Source: Hymenolepis diminuta
Lineage: Eukaryota; Platyhelminthes; Cestoda; Cyclophyllidea; Hymenolepididae
Assembly (NCBI GenBank): GCA_900708905.1
Contig: CAADRB010000118.1
Coordinates: 120,727 to 184,726, forward strand
Reading direction: 5' to 3'
DNA length: 64,000 nt
The notes under the pieces were generated by a model. That model was not told where the DNA came from. It did no database searches and worked only from the letters and a program-made list of their open reading frames with translations. Both the position numbers and the translations under genes were made by a program. Positions 36,307 to 48,300 of the stretch are shown here, piece after piece (position 1 is the stretch's first letter; each line of letters begins with the position of its first letter).

Positions 36307-38819
36307 GTTACAAAAAGTGTCTCCGAGAAAAAGAGCCAATAAGAAAATAGGAGAAGATATTTCTATCTGGCGGTAGTGGTTCTGTAAGGTAAAATTATTA
36401 TATTATTTATTTGTTAGACAGTGCTTAATTTTATAACTTTAATAGAAAAAAGTAATAGATATCAGATCTAAGCTAGGAATATTGATATTATATATGAATG
36501 CCAGATAGCATATATTTTGTGCAGTGTAAATAAAAAGCATAACGTATAGACATCGTCAGATAACAAATCCAACAACATTATATGTGCCTTTAATGATTTA
36601 CAAAGTACTTACTTACTACCTAATGAATAACCGATATTTATAAAATACTCGTTGGCGAATTTTTAGGCAGAAAGGAAAAAGATAATTTGTTTATTATGGT
36701 AAAATAGGTGAATCATTTCAGACAACATAAGAAAATATGGAAAACACGAAAATTAAAATAATTCATTCAACTTCATCATTTTCTAAGTATAAAATATATT
36801 TTAGAAATATGTAACACAGATTAATGGAAAGAAAAATTAAGACAGTGCAAAATTTTATAAATTCTTGCAGCTATCCACTCTCTTACACTCTTAGTACACT
36901 TAGTGCACTCATATACTTAATGTTATAAATATGTGTAATTAAAAATTATTATGCGAAGGGGAGAAATTTAAGAGAATAATGTCCAAAAGGCACGCAGGGT
37001 CAATAAACAATGGAATTTTAAGAGGAAAAGGTTAGTAGGTTTGACAATTACCCAAATCACCACCAGCCCCCTATTTATATTCAATTTTGATATATTTCGA
37101 TTAATTTTGAAATATAGGTTAATTCGCTTGACAAGTAACACATTAATAATTTTAGAATATATTACTAATTTTATACATATGTATCCGTGGTTATAACAGA
37201 GGGTCCCAACAGAGGACTAAATACTTGGAAGACTGATGTGACTGTAAATCCTCTGTATAAAAGGACTTGTTTCGATTATGTACAAATGAGTGGCACTTTC
37301 ACCATAGACAACAGATATCTATCAACATCTGACAATCGGAAACGGTAAGATCGTGACAATGGCCACCATCGGCCGTTCAGGTATGCGTTTGCTCAGAGAT
37401 ATCACAGGGCCACATACGAACTGACTTACCGACATGAGTGATTTGATGCCTTTCTTCTACGTAGACCCGGTCCACATTATTTCATTTTTGTTTTAGTTCA
37501 AAATAGAACTGCAATTTTTCAATGGTTTCACCTTGCAAATCAGTAAATATACCTCGATAGATGACTACAAGATGTCGTCAAGACCAACTCATCACAGGGG
37601 TACAGGTGCAAAGCTGCTAATCATCATTCGAAGACATGGGCAAGTAGATATGACCGACGTCTCACTAAGGAAAGCTTGTTAATGCAAACATTATTTGTTT
37701 ATCTATAAAAAAGAGTGGTCTAATCGGCTACCTCCGAGCTGTTCTAGCGTCATGAGGGACTTGACCTGCACCTCAAATGCTTTGACATTTCATACATATA
37801 TAACATCACACCGACATTACGCAGCAATTATTAATTTTGGAGGATTTTTATGAAATCCATATATTTGTATATGAATTCTTGACAATAATGCAAACGAAAA
37901 TAACCTTCAAAATGCAAGTCGACGATCAAAAATTCATTATCATTAAAATTTAATTTAACAATAATCTCAAATATTTTACCCCAAACGACCATCACAGGCA
38001 TTCTGATGAATAAATAGAACAAAGAAATATAAACAGTACTTGCTTCAAATTTTTGATTGAAGAGCAAGTAGTGCCCGGATGTAGTTCACTTTTCATTCCT
38101 TAAAAAAGATTACACAGTGAACAAAGTGTTGTAGCGAGTATTTGCACTAATTTAACAACTCACAAAAGATACTTGCAACAATTTTGGGTCTTACCATATT
38201 TTTCATTTTTCGTCTAGTACTGTTTAGGTTACCTTAACAAAAAAGGCAAAAGTGATAACATAATGCAAATGTAATCCTCATAAACTAGATGAAGTTTTAT
38301 TTACTCCCATGAAATAAGAAACCATTTGCCGTGTACACATAAATTCTCTATCTCTGTATATCCAAGAAACATAACTTAATAACTAAAGTTAAGTTATTTC
38401 CCCACAATTTAATGAGACTGATCGGTAAATCAATTTAACTTAAAGTAACCAAACAAATTAAGATATAATGCGATACTTTTCTTTGCTAAAGAAGACATTG
38501 AAATTTTTTAATCCCCTATTTTCCTGATTTCTTAAAGAAATAAGAATGAAATGGAAATATTAGCAATAAAATACAAAGATAATCAATTGGATATTTGCAA
38601 TATAAAAACAAATTATCTTCGCAGCGTGGTATATACCTTTATCAGTGTGAAATACCATAGAATTTACCAATTAACGAATTGTTCGTAAAAAATTATATTA
38701 TGATTTACTCCGTTAGATATGGCAGAATGATTTAAAAATTCGTGTCAGGCATATTTTCGGTACCCCCCAAAGAAACGTGCAAGTTTCTTCTCTTTTTAGC
38801 TGGATTATTGATTATTGGA

Positions 38820-38935
38820 TTGTATCACTCACACCTGGATATGTAAGCCCGTAAAAAGCTCACAGTCGTTCTTATCATCTGAACAGGTAGCCAACCATTT
38901 ACCACATATCCAATCTGTTACGAAAAAGAAAACAA
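38820..38935. repeat. Dispersed repeat shared with 44670-44775
   Basis: AGGTAGCCAACCATTTACC...CATATCCAAT at 38886-38915 matches AGGTGGCCAATCGTTTATC...CATATCCAAT at 44732-44762. The flanks are similar more weakly. One copy is on each side of the decayed MFSD2-like cassette. Confidence 0.4.
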
Positions 38936-40749
38936 TATTTATCCAAAAATTATTATGTAAGATCATTCATTTTCCCCACTTTTTAATTCCGCTTTACATA
39001 TAGGATTTGTTTAAATGGTTTGCTTAAAATGTGTACAATGTAAGTCTACCTATCATTACATGTAGTATCATGTTTTGGTGTTTATTGTCCTTATCGGTTT
39101 GTAGTTGTACCTTGTGCAATCGCGTAGGAAATCGAAGTGTCGGTTACCTCCAGAGAAGAACAGATCTTAGTACAAGCCTATATAATATATTTGCCTTCTT
39201 AATAGAAGAATCTTCGTTTGAGTTAAAAATTTTTATGAAATCTGATTTGAGTGTAGCTTTTTAATGGGCAACCTAGCAGTTATAAGATTTCCCGTGTCAG
39301 ATTCGTTATTGATTGAAATTAATGTTATAAGAAGACCGTCTTCTTCTCCCCAATATCACTATCAGCATCAATATATCTCAAGTACTGGTAAATGTGCGTA
39401 AGCTGTTACTCTCCATATGTTGACACCACCGATTTGACTCGACCAATAAGGTCCTAAGGATATGCAAAGGTCACAGTTACTCATGTTTCCTTCAGTCTTA
39501 AAGCGTCAACTGATAATTGAGTTTTATAGACCACGCCTAGAATGACCTAGGGACTTCAGAAAGGTAACTCAACTCCTCACAGCACGCTTTTCAAATTTTA
39601 ATCATGAATAAAAGCACATTAGAAAAAATGACCCATATTTTCATCATCATATTTGGGAAAAGTACCTGGCATGATTTTGACTCTCATGCTTAGCGACACT
39701 AATCCCTCTGAATTCGCACTTATTACATTTTTCTTCATTACCAGTATCTTTGCGTAAATGGCGACTCAATCTACTACCATATTTTGTTATTATAAATTAG
39801 AAGTCTCCTACTGGTTGTTCATCATAACCATAACCTTGGCACAGATTAAATGAACTATAGAGCAAGTTATTTAACGATTAATTAATTACGAGTACTAATA
39901 TTGTTGTTATCTAATAAAAACCTAAAATGAGTGAAATACCAATCTTACTTTAACATAACATATAAAATGAAGTTAAAATTTCCTTTTAATGTATACATAT
40001 TTGTACCTTTTCATTTACTTTAACAGGGATCATTCTTCGTTTTAAGCAAAAGTCCAAAGGATATGTTTCCTTGTATAACTAAGGGTCAAGGCCACTTTTT
40101 AATTATAGCTCTTTCGCCCAAGTTAAACTTCTTGATTTGAAAAAATAGGGTGATTGAGAATTAATATTCCATTTTAAAATAATAATAATGAAAAATTTTA
40201 ATTCATTTTCTTCGTGAAAATGAAACATGTGAGGGACATAAATCACATGGAAATAAAATTCATTTTAAGTAGTCACCTGCAACTTCTCATCCCGCTCGGG
40301 ACTCCCCCGTAGAACCTATGGCCTAAAGCTCTGTATAACAGAACTTGGCCGGCTTTGTATCGCTCTGAGTATGTAACTTTTTAATGAGCGTAATTTCTTC
40401 ACTCGGTCACCAACTTTCCTACCCTCATCGTCTACCGATTATTTGACATGTTCTCGAGCATTTAAACGATCTGTGGATATTCAACTGCATTCTTTATCAT
40501 ATTGACCATTTTGGGTATATCTATTCTGATCAAGAAAAAGATGCAGCTGATATGTGTCTACTTCCCTTATTATTTGACAAATTTAATAAATATATAATGA
40601 TATAATCACTATCCCTCCCCTGAATATGATGGGATGGATATTTGGTTCAATCCGCAGGTACCCTTTGACCCCTACTTTAGAAAGGGTAATTTCATATTGA
40701 AAATCTGACGCAAACTTTGGGGATGCTTTTAAAAAAACAATCGACGCAG

Positions 40750-40776
40750 TTTTTCATCATATCCCATGATGAAAAA
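40750..40776. repeat. Perfect 11-bp inverted repeat (hairpin)
   Basis: TTTTTCATCAT, five-base loop ATCCC, ATGATGAAAAA. It lies 3' of the decayed MFSD2-like cassette, in DNA where no gene was found. Confidence 0.6.
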
Positions 40777-41301
40777 TTCGCTTTTGTATAAGAACATACA
40801 TCAATCATGCAAAAGCCGTTTTGATAAGAATGTTCAATGATTAAAAGAAGAATGCGGTCGAAATGACCAAATATCATAACTAATCGTCATCATCGGTTTT
40901 GCTCACGGAGTTTGATATGGTCCTGTTGATGAAGATCCAGTTTGTCCGTTAATAAAATAAGAAAATGATGTCATATTTCATAGCTTCGTAAACAAGCAGA
41001 GAATTATAATAAAAACTAATTTTACCTTCGGGTTTACACTAGCGAGCTCTGCTATGTTTTAAATGCTTTTGCAAGTTTTATCTACCTACTCATGGCTGTA
41101 TAAAGATACTAATGAATCATAGAGGTATGAACAACTTTTTAGATATTTCATATGGTCAAGGAGTGTTGAATATCGTAGACATGAACTTATTCAGGGATCA
41201 AATCATGAGACACTTAGACATTACAAGGTGAATAATACCTCTCCTTAGAAAGTGTGGAAACTCAACTCAACTCCTGAATTCATTATATATCCCTATTCTT
41301 A

Positions 41302-42337
41302 TCAAGTTTCTTCCCTTACTGTGCTGTTTTGCTGTTTTCCGCACTTAGACGCTGCCCCATAAGCGAAATTGTAACTTTTCCACTGCCATAGATATAATAT
41401 TAATGTGTATCGCCATCTCTGGACTCGCATCTCCACAAGTGTGCTGACGTTAAATGAATAATAGTAAAGTAGTGGAAGTGAAGGAATAAAAAGTGCAATT
41501 GGAATAAGAGATAGTAGAACACAGAGGGCTTGGTCCACCGTCGCTGGTTGACCACATCCATATCAGAAAAGTTATAACCGAAGTGTCTAAAATACACAAA
41601 AAGAAACAAAACTTAAATTCTCCCCCCACCAGCTCCAATTAAAATAACCATGATTCATTTGCTTAAACTCACCCCAAAAATGCCGCCAAAATAGTTAAGG
41701 CCACAACAACAGCTAATTTATTACAAGATACAATGAGAGAGTAGAAAACAGGTTCCGGACGTTCACCAAACTCTAACTCATATACGTCAATAGTATCTGG
41801 AAGCATTGACGTATAAAGTATATTGAAGAACTCCTCCACTTACAACGATTTAAATAGCATAAAAAAATAAATGGGATAATTATCATGGGAGTAGGAGTCC
41901 AAAGGAGGGTAAAAGCATACTAAATCATTAAAAGAAGTAAACACCAAGATGCACCTTTGTGGCAGGAAGTAAAGCGTCAATAGGGGAAGAAGTGAATACT
42001 GAGAAAAATGAAAGATTTAATATTAATGCTTTATGAATGGAATAGAATAGTAGATGCATTAAAAGCGTTGATAGCATGTAAAGGAGTAATTTTATGTTTG
42101 AACAACAACGACCTTGACAATAGACTTAAGCAATATGTCGCGTTACCTGGTGGCAACGACTAAACTTACATAAAGAGCAATGGTCTTTGTAATTTTCTTT
42201 CCTATTTTCATCCGTATAACCTGGCAAAGTGGAATATAAAGTACTGCAGCTACAGGAAGGCAAATGATGCTGAAGCTGAGATATTTGGACAGTTTAATTG
42301 CGCACGTTACATAAAGGCCAAAATTGCTTTGAGAGAA
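41302..42337 (-). pseudogene. Decayed partial copy of the MFSD2-like gene (exons 6-10)
   Basis: Same order and strand as exons 6-10 of the intact gene 4 kb away. Copy of exon 6 (42170-42337): 168 nt as in the parent, open, with good splice sites (FSQSNFGLYVTCAIK against FCQSNLALFVTYTIK). Copy of exon 7 (41884-41998): 115 nt instead of 119, so out of frame, and the donor GT has become AT. Copy of exon 8 (41673-41810): 138 nt, open and well conserved including the membrane lysine, but its acceptor AG has become AC. Copy of exon 9 (to 41586): a net one-base change before CGQPATVDQAL shifts the frame. Exon 10 follows almost directly because the last intron is largely lost. No copies of exons 1-5 were found up to 45.3 kb. 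This is an ageing segmental duplicate, not a second working gene or an alternative 3' cassette. Confidence 0.85.
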
Positions 42338-45300
42338 CTGTAAAACGAATAGAATAAGTTAATGATTCCTTGTGATAATTGTGTTGTTAGATATCACTTG
42401 GTAAACTTTGTCATATTTGAAGAAGATGTCCAAGCTTATATCAAGTAGGTATTTTTGGCTGCTAGAAGAGAAAAGCATAAAATAAAACAATATAATAATA
42501 ACATCGCGAACATGAACACGATTCAGGAACTCGGGAGTCAAATTCATAAATTTGAAATTTGTGATATTAGGACAAATCGCAATTGACTATGCTCAATAAA
42601 AAGTGAATATCTTGGTAAATTCGTAATTCATCCGAAACTAGACTCCTGTGTTGTTTCTAATAGAGCCGCATCCTCTTTCAACACTTATTTTAACGTTTCT
42701 CGAACTTAGATACCTTTTCATTATTAGTACCAACAATTTTTATTTTGACAAGAACTCGAAGATCTTTTGATGAGTTCCCCTTTTACTCAGGTTATAAAAG
42801 GCCAGTTTAGTGTCAATTACCCCATTATGCATCTATTTTCAAATATTTGCGCTTCTAGGAGGAAATACTTCGACAAATATTATTTACTTGAAAACATTCC
42901 CACTCATCCAGCTTTAGTAGTTGGGACTCAATTTAGTATGAACTTATCTAAATATCCTATCCTTTCTTTTGAGTAGCTAATTTTCTACCCACTTGACTAT
43001 GAGTATGCCTACAGGTAAATAATATTATGAGAGTTAATATAAATGGGTCATTGTGTTATCGAGCACTAAATCACATGCGATCACAATATAATATATATTA
43101 TTTTGTCCATACAAACAACAAAAGTAATAGTCGGAGTAAATTTGAATAGAATCTATAACGTTCTCACATCTCCTGGATAAAATCATTCGCTTTTATGTAA
43201 CACAAATCTTACTCTACTATAAATCCACATACATTACACAAACCCACTCGTAAATTCTCATGCATAAAAAACAATAATATGAAAATTAGGAAGGGAAAAT
43301 ATAATGTGATACATTTCATCAGCTTTTTACTTATCATATGATATAGGTGATGAGAAAATTGTGTGAATTTGGCTGTTAAAACATAAGTTGTTGCATGATG
43401 TTCCTCAGCTTCACAGAGGGAGGGTGACATTTGTTGATAGATGCCCTGTGATGGTGCAGTTCTTCCATAAGCATATACTATTTGACTTTAGAAAAATTAC
43501 ACATTTGCGTACTTTCGATGGAATTTCAAAATCAGCATTGGCGTAGAGTCAAATGCAGGTCTCCTCATTCACAGAACATCATCTAGTTCGCATTATTCGA
43601 TAAGAAGTTGACCAAATAAAGTTGTTCCAAGTCAAGTTTTTGAGTCATTACTACCACAGGTTATCTGTGCTCGAAGACTATTTTGCGTAATTATTAAATG
43701 TTTTGTATGCGATTTACTCACATCTACAATCGAAGAAATAACTACGACATAAATAAATTCAGCAAAAATAAAATAATAATAATTTTTCGTTATTTCCAAT
43801 TAGAATATAAACCTGCTCTTCGATATAGAGAATTTGAAAAGTGTAAGTGAAGTAATTAAATAAATCTTTTACTCTAGACCAATTTACGTCAAGACAATCC
43901 GTCGAAATGCTCCACTTTCTACCTAAGGTAAGGTAAGATCCTGGAGCTGCTATACGTGAAAGAATATTGATTTTTAATTTATTGAAAATCTATACTTTCA
44001 CGCGCCTTCGTAAAATTTCAGTTGTCTATTTGTATTTTTGAATACCCCAAGGTAATAAAGTAAAAATTATGCACTAGAGTATTTGATGCTAAATTATCCA
44101 TTTCATTACAGTTGGTTTCCCATTTCAATGATCCGCTTTAGCAAAAGGTCGTATCAGTAGCACGATTTAGATGAGAGGTCCGTAGCTTTCAAAATATTAT
44201 TTGCTGGGGAGAGGGGAAGCTAAATTAGGGAATCTCAACCTTAGACACAGGATTTCTACGTACCTCCAGCTGTGATTGGTATCTCTTTATACTTAAGACT
44301 CGAAATTTTTGAGATGGCTCGGCTCGAGCTCAACCTTCAAGGCAAGAGAGTATAAAGTGAAATCTATGGAGGTTTACAAGAGCGAAGGACTGCATTCTTT
44401 TTCATCTCGTATTTCACAAAATAGCTCTATTTCGTCTGATCGCAGAGGAAAGCGTACATCCGAATTAGCCAAGTTCAAAAGAGCCGTTAGTTGGTATAAA
44501 CTAGCAAGACTTTTCTTCAGGTAACCCGATAGTAGCATGATATTAGGCTGGTAGCCTATTCAGTATCTCCAAAATAAGTCAAAGGATTTTGTTGGAAAAA
44601 TCTATTCGAATATTTTCGATACACTTAAACGAAACACATACGGTTCATCATCCATGAACTGAGAACTAAAGCCGCACATGGACATGCAAAAACATCACTG
44701 AAGCAACTTTCGCTGCAATTATTGGGCAAAGAGGTGGCCAATCGTTTATCGCATATCCAATTCTACATAAAAAAGTCCTTCTGAATTACAAATCTTCTCT
44801 CCTATTTTCCCTGGGGTCTGAGTTGTTGTGGTTTTATAAAATGACAACTGAGTGTCATAAAAGACCCCTAATCTACATCTCGCTTTCGCAGAATGAGGAG
44901 GATTCCATTCACCACCTTCAGTGCTAGCTAGTGATTTCAAAATACTTTTAGTTAATGATGAAGAATACACATTCTAAGTATACAAACAGGTATTTACTTT
45001 ACAGAATATCACACTGGGCAATGATAATGAGATAAGAGGTTTTTGCAAGATAAGATTTGAACACAGGTGAGAGGAAAGACATAAAAACTCTAGAAGGATT
45101 CCACCTCGAATTTGTTCACCGAATTCGAACGAGATGTACCAGCATAGGGCGATTCAGTCCGTCTATAGAAAGGAAAGAATTGATTTACAAAATAACAAGA
45201 GAATTATGTAATAAACTAAGCAGTCGGTAAGCATTGAAACAGATTTTACCTTGGTCGAAAACTATATGCTGTTGAGTATCAACTAGATTCTTTAAACCAT

Positions 45301-45385
45301 AAAATGAGTCGGCATAACCAACCACCTAATTACAACACCGGGTGAATAAGCCCTAGACGACGCGGAAATAAGATGACTCAGGTAA
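42338..45385. other. Spacer between the decayed cassette and the intact MFSD2-like gene
   Basis: AT-rich, with no copies of MFSD2-like exons 1-5. An open plus-strand stretch at 44309-44524 has Ser/Arg-rich composition without recognisable homology. It contains the repeat at 44670-44775. Confidence 0.5.
44670..44775. repeat. Dispersed repeat shared with 38820-38935
   Basis: Partner of the previous repeat; it lies between the decayed cassette and the intact MFSD2-like gene. Confidence 0.4.
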
Positions 45386-48300
45386 TTAGGGAACAAATCT
45401 GATATTCACATTTTGGAACACCACCTGATGAATCTCAAATTCACGTGAACTAGAACCCTTTAGATATCTCGACTTTATTCTGAACTTTTGCTTAACCCTC
45501 CTACACCTCACCTCCTCTTGGACTATTCTACTGTTACTCGTATTCAGATGCTTCCCCATAATAAAAATTGCAGTTATTAGTCTTGTTATGGGTAATAACA
45601 ATAATAGAGAGTAAGATTGTCTTTTTAACCCAAGATAAGTTTGTCTCTCAAACGCATAAAACTTAATTTTAAAGGTATTAACACAAGAAAAGTGAGATGC
45701 AATATTCTAAATTTTACGTGAACGTTCGGAGAAAAGAAAGCAATGCTCCAACACAATCGAGAGGACCACCGTTCCTCAGGCATAACGATCAGCAATGACT
45801 TTTAGTGTCAGTTCACAGTTGCTGTAAGTCTTATAATAAAAGACAAGGGCGATTGAAACGCCACATACTAGAATGTCACCACTGTATCAACAACAGGGAC
45901 AATTCGAGTCTCTTTAAAAGATTTTTCAAAAAGCCAACAGCAAATATTCTTCGAAGCTGGGAAGAGGGGAAGCAAGAATTCCAAATCCCTACCCTTTCTC
46001 AAATTATTTCCACTTCCATATATCTGCTTCTCCAAATAATGTAATGCATACTATCTTTATTAATAGTATTATAATAGCGCTTAAACTTACTCCAATTTTT
46101 GAGTGCGTATCTCGGTAACCTTGGCATTATTCAGAGGGTAGTAACAGAGACAGAGGAGTGACGGAATCAGAAGTGCGATCGGAACAACGCTTGAAAGAAG
46201 TCGGAGGGCTTGTCCTACTGACGGGGGTTGATTGCACTTTTCAGTCGAATTATATCCGAATATTCTAAAAAACAGACAAAAAACTAAAATCTGTCCAATT
46301 ATACTTTCGTACAATTTGTATTTATTTAAACTCACCCCAAAATACCCGCCGAAATCGCCAAAGCGATACCCACGGCTAATTTGTTGCAAAACACAATGAC
46401 GGAGTAGAAAACTGACTCTGAGCGGTGGCCATGCTCTAATTCAAAAGCATCAATAACATCAGGGAGCATTGACCTTTAGAAACAGAAAATAAGAAAATTC
46501 AGATTAAATATTATTCTACTTAAAACCATTTAAGTAGATATGCTTTTAAATACCATGGGAGAAGCATTGCAACTGAGAGGGTAACAGAGAACCAAACCAT
46601 CATAAAGAAGAAGACAGCAAGATGTGGTTTCTCTGGCAAAAAGTAAGTCGTAAGTAGAAGAGGGTATGCATTCTGTAAAAGTAGGAAAAAAATAAGGAAG
46701 GTGTCAGAATTTGAAAATTCTTTTAAATTACCATTACGACAATTTCATTTAAGTTCATTTTGATTCACTCGTTAACAAATGCGGTATCTATTCCAGTTCA
46801 TTTAAACTTGCCGGTCAATATTTTTAAACAAAAAATATTTCGCTTAACTACCTGAACTTACCAAAATGGAAATGATAGAGGTACATTTCTTGCCTATTTT
46901 TTTCAGCAGAAGTTGAGCAAGCGGAATGAGGAGAATTGTTACTAGCAGAAGGCTCATAATACCATAATTGAGGTAATTGGTCATTTTGATAGTATATGTC
47001 ACGAAAAGTGCTAGATTGCTTTGACAGAACTGGGAAAAAACAGAAAGCAAGATTATTTATTTCGTAAACGGGAAATTAAAAAATGATTAATCTAAAGAGT
47101 TAAAGAAATAGATTGCTGGTTGGAGCAACTACACACCAAATAATTTGTTTGAAAGTTTACGTCGGATGTGAGGATTCAATTTCTACGTCCAAACATACAG
47201 TGGAGCTGCCTCAAACAAAACATAAGTCACAAGCATGTTAGAAGTAGGTTTGTAATCTTGCTAGACCAAAGGAAAGCACTTACGCACACCAGCACGTAGA
47301 ATGGACCAGTGGGGAAATCGAACTGCGAGCCTAGTGTAACCTAGTGCCCCCATCATATTTACTTCCCCCATCAACGTGATGTGCCCTAATAAAGGTCTAC
47401 TTAGATCTCGCTTCCTACACCGGAACGATATGGTGACGCATATTAGACAATAAAGACACATGATGGATAAAACAACTCAATTAAGAGTTGTATACAACAC
47501 AAAGTAAAAGCAGTCCAACAATAATTAAAAAACATTTAATTTATTAGACAAAACTTTAGATATACTTCAATCAACTTTGATTAATGAGAAAATTAATTGA
47601 TCGGTAATAACAATGATAGTATACAGAAGTATACCACCTGCGAATCTGCCCAGTCAGCAAAATTTATATTGCTCTCCTATCATTCTTGTAAATTCATATA
47701 TTTTTTAATACCATTTTTTATTATTTTCTACCTTTCATTATTTCATTTTAGACGAGACTAACCTGTATACCCAGTGAAAGAAACATGAAGAAACCCATAT
47801 GAAGGAGATAGGGTTTGAAACTGAAAATTTTGCGTGTTGTTCTGAAGAAACCCTTCAGTGATCTGTCTTCGTTATCTTCCTCTCCATAAGCAGAAGTATT
47901 GACTTCTTTAGTGCCAAAGAAACAGACGATAGAGCAGATCAGACCGATTGCACAGGTCACCGCAGCTGCGATTTTGTATGCCAGGATCTAAAGGGAGAGA
48001 ACAATAGACAATACCACTATGCCCAAAACGGATTAGGGAAGGAAATGGGTCTATGAGGGTTCTTAATGTCATCGAGTGTTTTCAAGATGGAAGTGACCTA
48101 AGAGAACACTGGTGAACTGATCACCACAAAACCCATATATGTTAAGCAAACCTAAAGACTTCGATATAAGAACAATAAAATAAGTATGTGAAAAAGGAAA
48201 ACATGTCATATCGATAATCTCTATAAAGATATCGTCACGATGAGATAAACCTGATCGAAATAAAATTGAGCTGGATAGCTGCCCTTGTGTTTTAATACGA

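Larger units (their letters stand above)
36307..41301. other. Intergenic region between the ACP gene and the decayed MFSD2-like cassette
   Basis: No gene found. It holds a dispersed repeat (38820-38935), a hairpin (40750-40776), and GC-richer patches at about 37200-37450, 37560-37780 and 40270-40440 that may be old repeats. The 37.7-kb patch has a possible minus-strand B box GGTCAAGTCCC but no A box. The ACP promoter must lie in its first part; no clear TATA element was identified. Confidence 0.5.

Noticed and set aside
41302..41810. A second functional MFSD2-like transporter gene
   Set aside because: The copies of exons 7 and 9 are frameshifted, one donor and one acceptor are destroyed, and no copies of exons 1-5 exist upstream.
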